This document shows positions 1 to 7,300 of a stretch of DNA of 64,000 nt, one piece after another. The position numbers were made by a program, and so were the translations under genes. Under the pieces are notes generated by a model. The model had not been told where the DNA came from. It saw only the letters and a program-made list of their open reading frames with translations, and did not search any database. Source of the stretch: Chamaesiphon minutus PCC 6605 (GTDB taxonomy: Bacteria > Cyanobacteriota > Cyanobacteriia > Cyanobacteriales > Chamaesiphonaceae); NCBI RefSeq assembly GCF_000317145.1, contig NC_019697.1, positions 558,001 to 622,000 on the forward strand, written 5' to 3'. Position 1 is the stretch's first letter. Each line of letters opens with the position of its first letter.

Positions 1-187
1 TTTCTAATGTCTCAGCAATCTCACCGTGACTTTTCCCTTGGGCTGCCAAGACGATGATTTTGGCTCGGAGTGCGATTTGTTGTGGCGTTTTCTTGCGCTT
101 GAGTAGTTGTTGTAGTTCGGCTTGTTCTACTTCATTGAGTGTAATTAGGGCAGCGGATAATCTTGGCATCCTCTGTGTTCCTCTCAT
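1..187 (-). CDS. IS630-type transposase, N-terminal part (cut by window edge)
   Basis: Reading the minus strand, an open frame starts at an ATG at 187 (alternative ATG at 169) and runs off the left edge. The visible product contains LSAALITLNEVEQAELQQLL and then a basic segment ending in AAQGKSHGEIAETLE, which is the first part of a helix-turn-helix domain typical of IS630-superfamily transposases. Its ATG overlaps the TGA of the upstream gene (ATGA at 184-187), so the two frames look translationally coupled. The catalytic DDE region lies outside the window. ATG 169 has a GAGG directly in front, so either start is possible. Confidence 0.6.
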   Translation of the reverse strand, partial: MRGTQRMPRLSAALITLNEVEQAELQQLLKRKKTPQQIALRAKIIVLAAQGKSHGEIAETLE

Positions 188-546
188 TTTGATGAGCTGC
201 TTTCAATCATAGGTCTATTTACGCCGCTCTGTACTAGTTCCTTGAGTCGCTTGAGGTAGTCGGATGTGACAGTTTTGGGACGACCGATCGGTTGGGTTTG
301 CCAAGTGTGCGCTTGACCGGATTTAGCCACGAACATCCAGTGTCTGGCTGTCAGTGGCGAACAGTTGAGCTGCCGACAGATTTGAGTTTGGGTTTTGCCT
401 TCATCTGCCAACAACATAATTTCGATCCGCTGTCGATATTCAGGAATTGTTTCGACTTCTAGTTGATTTTCTAGTAGGTGACGTTGAAATTTTGTTAAAT
501 ATTTGGTAGTGAGTTGCTCCAAGTCGATGCGATCGATTTGAGTCAT
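184..546 (-). CDS. helix-turn-helix protein, probable IS accessory protein
   Basis: A 120-residue protein with a helix-turn-helix around residues 40-75 (LLADEGKTQTQICRQLNCSP), the pattern of IS630/homeodomain-like DNA-binding modules, followed by a basic GRPK stretch. It ends in ATGA overlap with the partial transposase frame at the window edge, so the pair probably belongs to one insertion element. It has no catalytic domain of its own. A 22-bp stretch of its 3' end (TTTACGCCGCTC then GTACTAGT, 215-236) recurs almost unchanged at 12693-12713. It could also be a stand-alone regulator, but the coupling argues for a transposon origin. Confidence 0.55.
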   Translation of the reverse strand: MTQIDRIDLEQLTTKYLTKFQRHLLENQLEVETIPEYRQRIEIMLLADEGKTQTQICRQLNCSPLTARHWMFVAKSGQAHTWQTQPIGRPKTVTSDYLKRLKELVQSGVNRPMIESSSSK

Positions 547-909
547 AATTTGGCTTCCTAACTCTGAATCTCAGCACATATTAGGCGATTTTTTCAGGTG
601 TCACACTCTCGCTTTACTATTTCTTAATTTTCATGTTAATAATGACTAACATTTGTCAAACCTAGCATTTATATACCTGTGAATTCAGATTCTTTTTTAA
701 GATTGTCATCAGCCATATGACTTAAATAAAACATCGATCTCGATCCAAACCTCGGAGCGATATCGATAGTATCGGCAATAGCTACAACCTGGTGTATTAA
801 AAGTAACAAATGATTCTAAACTAAAGCGGATACATGACGGGATAACTTAGGTTACCAATGATACTGTTCGTGTCAAGAGATCGGATAAGTAATATTAAAT
901 CGATTAATC
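547..909. other. intergenic region, no gene seen
   Basis: This AT-rich 363-base spacer lies between the divergent IS-type gene and the kinase-like gene. It should hold both promoters and possibly the outer end of the insertion element. I see no convincing inverted repeat, RNA gene or short reading frame. Confidence 0.4.
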
Positions 910-2103
910 ATGAAAATTGTTTTAGATACAGATAACGTCTTCACATATTTAGCTAAACTTAAATACTGTACTAATCTCGCGAAGGATACGAGCAAAACTT
1001 TAATTATTTCAGCAAAAAACTTTAACATCGCGATCGAATTTGAAGATGGCAGACATTTATTAGTCAAACAAGAGATTTTGAATGATTGTGGAGAAAGTCG
1101 AGGTGAATTTTGGACAGCTTGGCACATCAAGCAATTAGTCGATCGGTTTCCTAAGCTAGGCGAAAAAATTGGCAACTTTTTACCCGAACTACTACATTTC
1201 GATCCCGAAAGTTCAATTTTAATAGTTAACTATCTCAATAACTACAGCGATCTATATCGCTACTATCTCCAGGAAAATCAATTCCCGATCGAGATCGCTA
1301 GCGCGATCGGACAATTCCTGGCAACTTTTCACTCTCAGACATTTCAACAGCCAGATTATCAGCAATTTTTGGAGCGAGGACTCGATCGAGCCGATTTCCC
1401 AGACGCCAGCGAACCAGACGCAGATCGCCACATCGATACCGCGATGACAGCCACCGATATCATTTACCGTCTCAATCGGATTACGCCCCAAGTTTTTCAG
1501 ACAATGCCGATCGAGTGTCTGCAATTTTTTAAGCTGTATCAACGCTTCCCCAGCTTGACACGCGCCATCGCCGATCTGGGTGCCGCAATCTCACCCAGTT
1601 GTGCGATCCATAACGATCTCAAACTGAATAATATTCTGCTCGACTCCGACTGGAACAGCACCCAGTCGCAAGTAATTAGAGTCATCGATTGGGAACGAGC
1701 GAGTTGGGGCGATCCAGCATTCGATCTAGGCTGTATTTTAGGCAGCTATCTCGAAATTTGGCTGGATGGATTGGCAATTAGCAAGATGTTGAGTATCAAT
1801 GAGTCATTACAGCTAGCAGTAACGCCCTTAGAGCTGCTGCAACCCTCCTTATTTACCTTGGTGCAGTCATACTTAGCAGGATTTCCGACAATTCTGGCTA
1901 CTCGCCCCGATTTTCTCGATCGTGCGATCCAATTTGCGGGACTCGCCCTCATCCAACGCATTGAGATCTCGATCGATAGCCACCGCAGCTTTGGCGATCG
2001 CGGGATTATGATGCTTCAAGTAGCCAAGCAATTGCTCTGTACGCCGCAAGCTGCGATGAAGACTCTATTCGATTGTGATTTCGATCGATTAGTAAGCTGT
2101 TAA
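910..2103 (+). CDS. APH-fold kinase-like protein, probable RiPP (lanthipeptide-type) kinase
   Basis: A 397-residue protein of the aminoglycoside-phosphotransferase/kinase-like fold. The catalytic loop is visible near residue 235 (IHNDLKLNNIL: Asp base and Asn metal ligand) and the DFG-equivalent near residue 258 (VIDWERASWGDPAFDLG). The N-terminal lobe has a possible ATP-binding Lys in HLLVKQE. The next gene downstream encodes a HopA1-family protein. Such APH/HopA1 pairs are the kinase and lyase of class V lanthipeptide synthesis (LxmK/LxmY type), where the kinase phosphorylates Ser/Thr of a precursor. I infer that role from the neighbours and the candidate precursor at 5114. A free-standing small-molecule phosphotransferase is the alternative. 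Confidence 0.7.
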   Translation: MKIVLDTDNVFTYLAKLKYCTNLAKDTSKTLIISAKNFNIAIEFEDGRHLLVKQEILNDCGESRGEFWTAWHIKQLVDRFPKLGEKIGNFLPELLHFDPESSILIVNYLNNYSDLYRYYLQENQFPIEIASAIGQFLATFHSQTFQQPDYQQFLERGLDRADFPDASEPDADRHIDTAMTATDIIYRLNRITPQVFQTMPIECLQFFKLYQRFPSLTRAIADLGAAISPSCAIHNDLKLNNILLDSDWNSTQSQVIRVIDWERASWGDPAFDLGCILGSYLEIWLDGLAISKMLSINESLQLAVTPLELLQPSLFTLVQSYLAGFPTILATRPDFLDRAIQFAGLALIQRIEISIDSHRSFGDRGIMMLQVAKQLLCTPQAAMKTLFDCDFDRLVSC

Positions 2104-2308
2104 GAGAAAGCAGAGGGTAGAAGGCAGAAGGCATAAGGCATAAGATCGAAACCAGATTGTTTCTTACCCATTACCCATTTCGATCGATCGAACTAATCAT
2201 CAATATGGGAGCGCAAATAATCCGTATCATACCAATTCAAAAAACGATCCTGACAGATGGATCGACCAAATTCAGAGACAGCAAAGTTTCTTCAATTCAA
2301 AATCCAAA

Positions 2309-3298
2309 ATGGTATCAAATTTTCAGCAAGTATTTGTAGAAATAGTCAACAATATCGAGATCGCCCCAGATTTAACGATCTCTCATCCTGACTATCCACC
2401 CCTGACGATCGATCCAGATCTCTATGCACGATTTAGCCAAATACCTATCCCGTTGCAGACAAAATTTTTGACCGATCGAGTTCGCAATTACCTCTACAAT
2501 GTGTATTTTACTGGCAGTTTGCCGACAATTGCGGCAACAGCCGCCGCAGCGGGATTGGGATCGCCAATTACCAATAATCTGATTAATGGGGTGGACATCG
2601 ATTTTTATCGACGGCTCCAGCAGAGCAACACCAGCCGTGGGTATTTCGATATTAATTGGCGTGTAGTCGCCGAAACCGACGATGGCGAACTCATCATTAG
2701 TAAAGATGGCTTAAATTTACATGTCGATCGACAACACCATCTACCGCCAAATTTCCACAATGCCACGATCGACGATACAATTCCCATTTATTTACCGCAC
2801 AGCCTGGTGGGTGTCAATACGTACATCATGGTTGGCAATGCTGGTTCGCCGCAGCAGCGCGATCTTCAGGCAGACGACGATCCGCTATCAGTGAAAGTTT
2901 ACTTCAATTTTACGCCAGATGCGGCTGTGGCGATCGCCCAGCAATTAACTAGCCAATTAAATCAATTAGGCATTGCCTTCGAGTTTGCAGTTCTCCACGA
3001 TCCTGCCTTCTTTTATCGCTATGATGCGGCTACGCTCTGGCTGTCTCAGGCTAACTACCTCAAAGCACAACCCTACCTCATCAACATTTATCAAGCCCAC
3101 CAATCTGAATTTTCTCCCCAGGTGCCGCTATTTACCAAGCAACTAGCTCCAGGATTGGCAATTGCCGAGGTGCCACTTACCACTACCGATTCATTTGGAA
3201 GGCATCGCTGCGAACTCGTCGCACGCGGCTTAGTATCGGCTGAATTACCAACAGAAAACTCGGCTACCGCTAGCAGCCTGTCGGAGAAACACATTTAA
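2309..3298 (+). CDS. HopA1-family (lanthipeptide lyase-like) protein, 3' end replaced by IS sequence
   Basis: A 329-residue product with the C-terminal FGRHRCELVARGL signature that marks cyanobacterial HopA1-family proteins. Related domains act as the phosphoSer/phosphoThr lyase of class V lanthipeptide enzymes. The last eight residues (SSLSEKHI) come from an IS1182-like element inserted at a CTAG at 3270-3273. Removing the element and one CTAG copy joins codon 321 (GCT) in frame to an AGG codon made from AG plus G4715, restoring 35 further residues ending at TAA 4818-4820, about 356 in all. The ATG at 2309 is 205 bases after the kinase gene. Whether the shortened protein still works cannot be told from sequence, because the core domain appears complete. 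Confidence 0.75.
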   Translation: MVSNFQQVFVEIVNNIEIAPDLTISHPDYPPLTIDPDLYARFSQIPIPLQTKFLTDRVRNYLYNVYFTGSLPTIAATAAAAGLGSPITNNLINGVDIDFYRRLQQSNTSRGYFDINWRVVAETDDGELIISKDGLNLHVDRQHHLPPNFHNATIDDTIPIYLPHSLVGVNTYIMVGNAGSPQQRDLQADDDPLSVKVYFNFTPDAAVAIAQQLTSQLNQLGIAFEFAVLHDPAFFYRYDAATLWLSQANYLKAQPYLINIYQAHQSEFSPQVPLFTKQLAPGLAIAEVPLTTTDSFGRHRCELVARGLVSAELPTENSATASSLSEKHI

Positions 3299-3836
3299 TC
3301 CCCATTAATCGATGCAAACGTCTGAAATTGTAGGCGAGGCAGACAAGATTCCATTCTCCGGCTGCTTTGGTCAAGCCTCTTAAAGAGAACTGGCGAAACC
3401 CTATTGTTTCTTTGATAATACCAATAATCGGTTCGACGGTACACTTTCGTAACCGATAAAATGCTCTTCCTTCATCGGTTTGCAGCTTGTATGCCATCTG
3501 TGCTTTCAGTGTTGCCGCTGCCACTGGTGGATCTGGTTGTTGTGACAATATAGTTTGCCAATAATCCTGATGAGAATGCCGCCCGGTAGCTATGTATGGC
3601 TCAATTTGACGTGTCTCCAAACCCTCAATATTAGTCACGCTGAAGTAGCCAGTATCTAATGCTGCTCGCTTGGGCTTGCCGACTCTACGATCGATCGCAT
3701 CGACAGTTGGTAGTGCATCAAGTTGGTCATTAGGATGATTGGATAGAGTGTTGGAAATAATTAATAAAGCTTGATGCTCGATCGCAATCTGACCATTATA
3801 ATGCTGGTCAAAGCCTTTGTTACCACTATTTTTCAT
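3270..3836 (-). CDS. IS1182-family transposase, C-terminal frame
   Basis: A 188-residue frame carrying the C-terminal half of an IS1182 transposase (DDE_Tnp_1 type): MKNSGNKGFDQHYNGQIAIE at the start, ALDTGYFS near residue 60 and a final basic REGION with CTVEPIIGIIKETIGFR. The same frame extends upstream of its ATG as TDRAQYNFTDPQSRI, the usual linker in this family, so it is the -1 continuation of the preceding frame and not an independent gene. Its stop codon (TAG, 3272-3270) is formed by the CTAG at the junction. Alternatively a one-base change has broken the transposase. Confidence 0.75.
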   Translation of the reverse strand: MKNSGNKGFDQHYNGQIAIEHQALLIISNTLSNHPNDQLDALPTVDAIDRRVGKPKRAALDTGYFSVTNIEGLETRQIEPYIATGRHSHQDYWQTILSQQPDPPVAAATLKAQMAYKLQTDEGRAFYRLRKCTVEPIIGIIKETIGFRQFSLRGLTKAAGEWNLVCLAYNFRRLHRLMGIKCVSPTGC

Positions 3837-4651
3837 GATCCGTGATTGAGGATCGGTGAAATTGTATTGCGCTCGATCGGTGATGGCAAAAAAGGGGGTG
3901 ATGGAACCCTTCCGCTCGGCTTTTTCCCTGTTTTTTCAATATATGCTGCTCGTTCTGCCATTTTTTCAACGTATTTAGACTGGTCTAATTCGTATTGCTC
4001 TTGCGCTCGATTATGTAATTCTTGTTTTGCCTTCTCAAGATGAGCTAATCGCTCCTTCCTCCGCGCAATTTCGGCAACAACATCGACTTCTTTGTCTATC
4101 TTAATTCCATCTGCTTTTTGACCCAATTTTATCAATTTTTCCACTTCCGTTCGTAATTGCATCTGAATTTCTTCTAAACGTTTGTGGCTCACTGCCTTAC
4201 TTTTGGACGCATCTGCGTGAATCTTTGTCCCATCAACACTAATGTCTTCAACTTTCAATACATTAGCTGCAACTGCCATTTCCAATATTTGTACAAATAG
4301 TTCTTTAATCTGTTCTAGAAATCTACTCCTAAAGTTGGCAATCGTATCATGGTCTGGATGTAAGTTACCAGCTATAAATCGAACTGGCATTGATTCGTAG
4401 CTCGCTTTTTCCAATCCTCGCGAACTAAAGATTCCAGTCGCGTAACCGTATACAAGCATTCCTAACAAAATTTCTGGTGCAATTGGTGTTCCACCCTTGG
4501 CTCCATATGCACTATAAATACTACTGAGGTCGAGTTGAGCGATCGTTTGCACTACAAATCGGGCAAGATGGTCTGGTGGCAAGCATTCTTCGATACTCAC
4601 TGTTTGTTTTAGCATTGCCTCGTAATCTACCGTTTTGAATTTCCGCACCAA
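3833..4651 (-). CDS. IS1182-family transposase, N-terminal frame
   Basis: A 272-residue frame with the typical IS1182 N-terminus (DUF772-like segment: PPDHLARFV, PEILLGMLVYGYATGI, then DHDTIANFR) and the first catalytic-region motif around ISVDGTKIHADASK near residue 140. A long charged coiled-coil follows, then GRVPSPP, where the normal IS1182 protein would continue into a QYNFTDP motif. That motif is found in the -1 frame (see the next frame). A T_TTT_TTG heptamer on the coding strand lies in register at 3893-3887, so a -1 ribosomal slip would yield a full-length transposase. Confidence 0.8.
   Translation of the reverse strand: MVRKFKTVDYEAMLKQTVSIEECLPPDHLARFVVQTIAQLDLSSIYSAYGAKGGTPIAPEILLGMLVYGYATGIFSSRGLEKASYESMPVRFIAGNLHPDHDTIANFRSRFLEQIKELFVQILEMAVAANVLKVEDISVDGTKIHADASKSKAVSHKRLEEIQMQLRTEVEKLIKLGQKADGIKIDKEVDVVAEIARRKERLAHLEKAKQELHNRAQEQYELDQSKYVEKMAERAAYIEKTGKKPSGRVPSPPFLPSPIERNTISPILNHGS
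3887..3893 (-). other. putative -1 ribosomal frameshift site
   Basis: The minus strand reads T TTT TTG with TTT and TTG as zero-frame codons of the N-terminal transposase frame. This is a classical X XXY YYZ slippery heptamer. A -1 slip places the next codon at G3887 and continues into the conserved QYNFTDP linker and the C-terminal frame. Programmed frameshifting is inferred and a simple indel cannot be ruled out. Confidence 0.5.
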
Positions 4652-4714
4652 TCGTTTTACCCTTAGTAGTCTCCCGATCCTAACCGAAAAATCTTATCTC
4701 CGACAGGCTGCTAG

Positions 4715-4820
4715 GCTCGATCGCATTAAAGATGTCTGGAACAGCGCGCAGATCGATCTCGCGCACCCCTATCTCAACCCCAATAGTCAAGACTGCTACG
4801 ATCGCTATGTAACTGAATAA
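4715..4820 (+). pseudogene. displaced 3' end of the HopA1-family gene
   Basis: From 4715 the sequence encodes LDRIKDVWNSAQIDLAHPYL and a further tail ending in DCYDRYVTE and a TAA. It has no start of its own apart from frames entering from the IS element. When the segment 3274-4714 is removed, this tail is exactly in frame with the HopA1-family gene. It is therefore the original C-terminus cut off by transposition. This is direct evidence that the insertion is younger than the biosynthetic locus. Confidence 0.85.
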
Positions 4821-4986
4821 CTACAATTTTAGTTGGCTAAAACTGACATAGTTAAGTCCCTAAAAGTTGGGTACCGATCGCTTTTTGCCCGCGCTCGATC
4901 GCCATCCATACTGTCTTTGTAGCAGAATATGCGCGTGGATACGTGTTTTTCGTAACAATCAGGTTTAGATTTTATACATAGTGTTT

Positions 4987-5018
4987 TGTCTTTTCAATTG
5001 CGTCAGATGGGTTGTGAA
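4987..5018 (+). repeat. upstream sequence duplicated at 5585-5616
   Basis: The 32 bases from TGTCTTTTC to TTGTGAA recur at 5585-5616 with 26 of 32 positions identical. The first copy lies about 100 bases before the peptide gene. The second lies after its terminator and before the end of the sensor kinase gene, with no peptide gene attached. This may be a leftover of a second precursor copy. Confidence 0.4.
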
Positions 5019-5045
5019 ATAAATTTTAATCGCACATGATTGTTC

Positions 5046-5061
5046 TGTGACGCGAATCACA
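5046..5061. promoter_or_regulatory. CRP-family (SyCRP1-like) binding site
   Basis: TGTGACGCGAATCACA matches TGTGA-N6-TCACA with both half-sites perfect. It is centred about 60 bases upstream of the ATG at 5114, a position suited to activation of the peptide gene. cAMP receptor proteins of cyanobacteria recognise this consensus. No clear -10 box could be assigned, so binding and direction of control are inferred. Confidence 0.55.
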
Positions 5062-5113
5062 AACATACCTACAAACTTTGGCGATTCGACTTGTAACCCT
5101 GGAGTAATCAATT

Positions 5114-5362
5114 ATGGCTTCAATCTCAATCTCTAACTTAAATCCTGCTGGTAGCGACTTATTAGCTGATTCCGAAAGCTTTTTGACCGAACTGCAAGCT
5201 AATGATAGCAGTCAAATTTTTGGTGGTAGCGGTTACGGCGGTAGCAAAAAAAGCAGCAAAAAAAGTAGCAAAAAAAGCAGTAAAAAACGCAGCAAAAAAG
5301 GTAGCAAAAAAGGTAGTAAAGGTTACTGTTTTCCTTGCGTTCCTGTCTATCCTTGCCACTAA
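5114..5362 (+). CDS. candidate RiPP precursor peptide with (SKK)n core
   Basis: An 82-residue peptide. Residues 1-38 look like a leader: ISISNLNPAGSDLL, an acidic segment DSESFLTELQ, and a Gly-Gly at 37-38 after SSQIF. The remainder is a Gly-Tyr-Gly stretch, then repeated S-K-K units (about residues 44-69), then a C-terminus with three cysteines (72, 75, 81) in CFPCVPVYPCH. Leaders of this style are common in cyanobacterial peptide natural products. The many Ser and three Cys would suit lanthionine chemistry by the kinase/HopA1 pair upstream. GGAG sits nine bases before the ATG. It is followed by a strong hairpin. The product is not recognised as a known peptide. Confidence 0.7.
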   Translation: MASISISNLNPAGSDLLADSESFLTELQANDSSQIFGGSGYGGSKKSSKKSSKKSSKKRSKKGSKKGSKGYCFPCVPVYPCH

Positions 5363-5396
5363 TCCTCGATCGATAGAGGCACATTAAAGCGCAATT

Positions 5397-5448
5397 AGCA
5401 CCGCTGAAGATATACCGTTTAGGTAAGTGTGTCTTCAGCGGTGCTTTC
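5397..5448 (+). terminator. rho-independent terminator-like hairpin after the peptide gene
   Basis: A perfect 14-bp inverted repeat, AGCACCGCTGAAGA at 5397-5410 and its complement at 5432-5445, encloses a 21-base loop and is followed by a short T-rich stretch. It lies 34 bases after the stop codon of the precursor gene. The T tract is weak, so it may also act as an mRNA-stabilising hairpin. Confidence 0.6.
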
Positions 5449-5646
5449 GATTGGCCAGGAAGCACTTGCCAAGGGCGATCTCATCGCCACCCGATAAATT
5501 TTAGTTACAGTCACGCCAAGATCGACTCAGTTCTGGTTCGCCAGCAGATGACGTGTCAATTTTTATATTTGTCTTATAAAATTATGTCTTTTCGATCGCG
5601 CCAGCAGGATTGTGAACATAGAGCCGATCGGCGAAGATTATGTGGA

Positions 5647-7038
5647 TTATGAAGATCGAATTGCCACTGCCTTAAAAATTGCCGTCACAGTCGTACCGAC
5701 ATTGACTTGAGACTCGATCGATAATTCGCCCTGATGACTGGCGACGATCGATTGGACGATCGCCAAACCCAAACCAGAACCACTACTGACATCTGAAGCA
5801 GTCGCCGTGCGCGCCGGATCGACACGATAAAATCTGTCGAATAAATGCGGCAGTGCAGTGTCGGGAATACCGATGCCTGTGTCGCTAACTTTGACTTGCA
5901 AATAGGCAGTATTTTGGCGAAAGATTTGTTTGAGCTGCACTTTGATTTCCGATCGATCCATCGCAGAAAAACCGCTGTGTGTGTCTTGAGGCGGCGTGTA
6001 CTGAATCGCATTAGTCAGCAGATTGGTAAATAGCCGCGCCAATCGATCCCAATCGCCAAGAATGCTAAACGCATCGATATCTTTGTCTTCGGCGGATACG
6101 ATCGGATCGACAATCTCCAGTGTTAGCGCGATTCCTCTAGCTGCGGCGGCTAACTGCTGTTCTTCGATCGTTTCCATTAGTAGGGCATCTAGCGGCACGG
6201 GACAAAACTGCGGTGTGAGGGTGCTGCTATCTTGACGCGCCAGAAATAACAAATCGTCTACCAACTTACCCAACCGCCGCGTCAACCGTTCGATCGTCTG
6301 AAGCTGTTGGCGTTGCTGGGGTGCTAAGGGTTCCTCGCCCAGTGCTACTTGGACATTAGTTTGAATCGTCGCGATCGGATTGCGGAGTTCGTGAGAAGCA
6401 TCGGCGGTAAACTGTTTGAGCTGTTGATAAGAAGCTTTGACAGGCTCGATCGCAATTCCCGATAATAACCACCCGATCGCAGCTACGCTAGTCAGTACCA
6501 AGCAAATCCCGATCGTTAGATCGATTGTCAATAGCTCAGTCGGTTTGGTGACTTCAAACCAAGGGTGACTGACCCTCAAAAAGCCCGCCAATCGGCCATC
6601 GATGCTACTGATTGGGGCGGTAATTTGCCGGAGAATGCGTTGATTTTGCCCCATTGCATTGTTGCCAACACGCACGGTAGAACCATCGAGATCGATCCAT
6701 ACTGGCAGATCGAGCGGTTCTTTGAGCGTAGACCACAATAATTTACCACTGAGATTAAATACTTCCAGATCGATCCGATCGTCATCGATCCGATCCGAAT
6801 TATCCTGAAAACTCGCGCCCACATTAATTTGTAGCTCGCCATTAACCCCTGGAGTCTGCACTCTTTCGATCGAAATCGATCGACTGACAACTTCCACAAC
6901 ATGATTTAACGTATCGTCGATCCGCTCGATCAGCGTACCTCGGACGTAGATATACATGCCGATCGCAAACATCAGCAACACGATCGCGGTAACGGTAGTG
7001 TACCAAATTGCCAAACGGCGGCGGGTAGTTTGGAACAT
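5647..7038 (-). CDS. membrane sensor histidine kinase (RppB-like)
   Basis: A 463-residue histidine kinase. A transmembrane helix at about residues 12-33, an extracytoplasmic domain, and a second helix near 172-194 precede the HisKA box ADASHELRNP with the phospho-acceptor His. The ATPase domain shows the N box (NLLTNAIQY), the G1 box (DTGIGIP) and the G2 box (GSGLGLAIV). No HAMP domain fits between the second helix and HisKA. The architecture matches the RppB/NrsS type sensors of cyanobacteria, which normally sit beside an OmpR-type regulator, but none is adjacent here, so its partner must lie elsewhere. The ligand cannot be predicted. Confidence 0.85.
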   Translation of the reverse strand: MFQTTRRRLAIWYTTVTAIVLLMFAIGMYIYVRGTLIERIDDTLNHVVEVVSRSISIERVQTPGVNGELQINVGASFQDNSDRIDDDRIDLEVFNLSGKLLWSTLKEPLDLPVWIDLDGSTVRVGNNAMGQNQRILRQITAPISSIDGRLAGFLRVSHPWFEVTKPTELLTIDLTIGICLVLTSVAAIGWLLSGIAIEPVKASYQQLKQFTADASHELRNPIATIQTNVQVALGEEPLAPQQRQQLQTIERLTRRLGKLVDDLLFLARQDSSTLTPQFCPVPLDALLMETIEEQQLAAAARGIALTLEIVDPIVSAEDKDIDAFSILGDWDRLARLFTNLLTNAIQYTPPQDTHSGFSAMDRSEIKVQLKQIFRQNTAYLQVKVSDTGIGIPDTALPHLFDRFYRVDPARTATASDVSSGSGLGLAIVQSIVASHQGELSIESQVNVGTTVTAIFKAVAIRSS

Positions 7039-7100
7039 AAGTAGGGGATAGGGGATAGGGGATAGGGGATAGGGATTGGGGATTAGGGATTAGGGTTTAG
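7039..7100. repeat. GGGGATA heptamer repeats
   Basis: About five tandem 7-bp copies of GGGGATA followed by degenerate versions lie directly before the sensor kinase start. They are the reverse complement of the larger CCCCTAT array at 7218-7300, so the two could pair as a long stem. Confidence 0.85.
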
Positions 7101-7132
7101 GGGAGCATTTTCTTCTCAATCCAAAATCCAAA

Positions 7133-7197
7133 ATCCGTCTTGACTGAAACACATGTGGAGGGAACCTCCGCGTGATTGCATCCGCAAAATCCAAAAT
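7133..7197. repeat. dispersed palindromic repeat (GGAGG/CCTCC family)
   Basis: The block reads TCTTGACTGAAACACATG, then GGAGGGAACCTCC, then GCGTGATTGCATCCGCAAAATCC. Close relatives occur at 8629-8720 (reverse orientation), 31058-31096, 44281-44330, 44376-44449 and 49890-49933. The core forms a short hairpin (GGAGG with CCTCC). Several copies sit next to heptamer arrays. No coding capacity is seen. Confidence 0.7.
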
Positions 7198-7217
7198 CTA
7201 TTACCCATTACCTATCC

Positions 7218-7300
7218 ACTATCCCCTATCCCCTATCCCCTATCCCCTATCCCCTATCCCCTATCCCCTATCCCCTATCCCCTATCCCCTATCCCCTATT
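7218..7300. repeat. CCCCTAT heptamer array
   Basis: Eleven to twelve tandem copies of the 7-bp unit TATCCCC, nearly perfect, reach into the last codons of the SpoIID-like gene on the minus strand. The period and spacer location match the short tandemly repeated repetitive (STRR) heptamers described in cyanobacteria, though the unit is different. Confidence 0.9.

Larger units (their letters stand above)
3274..4710 (-). mobile_element. IS1182-like insertion sequence
   Basis: The element is bounded by inverted repeats: CAGCCTGTCGGAGA at 3274-3287 and its exact complement TCTCCGACAGGCTG at 4697-4710. A CTAG tetramer stands outside each end (3270-3273 and 4711-4714), consistent with a 4-bp target duplication of a palindromic target. 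It carries one transposase split over two overlapping frames. Its insertion interrupts the HopA1-family gene, whose frame is perfectly restored by its removal. The intact ends and perfect repeats suggest a recent insertion. Confidence 0.85.

Noticed and set aside
5162..5465. Antisense frames over the (SKK)n region with Phe/Ala or Tyr/Cys repeats
   Set aside because: They are shadows of the lysine-serine repeat in the sense peptide gene and lack start signals.
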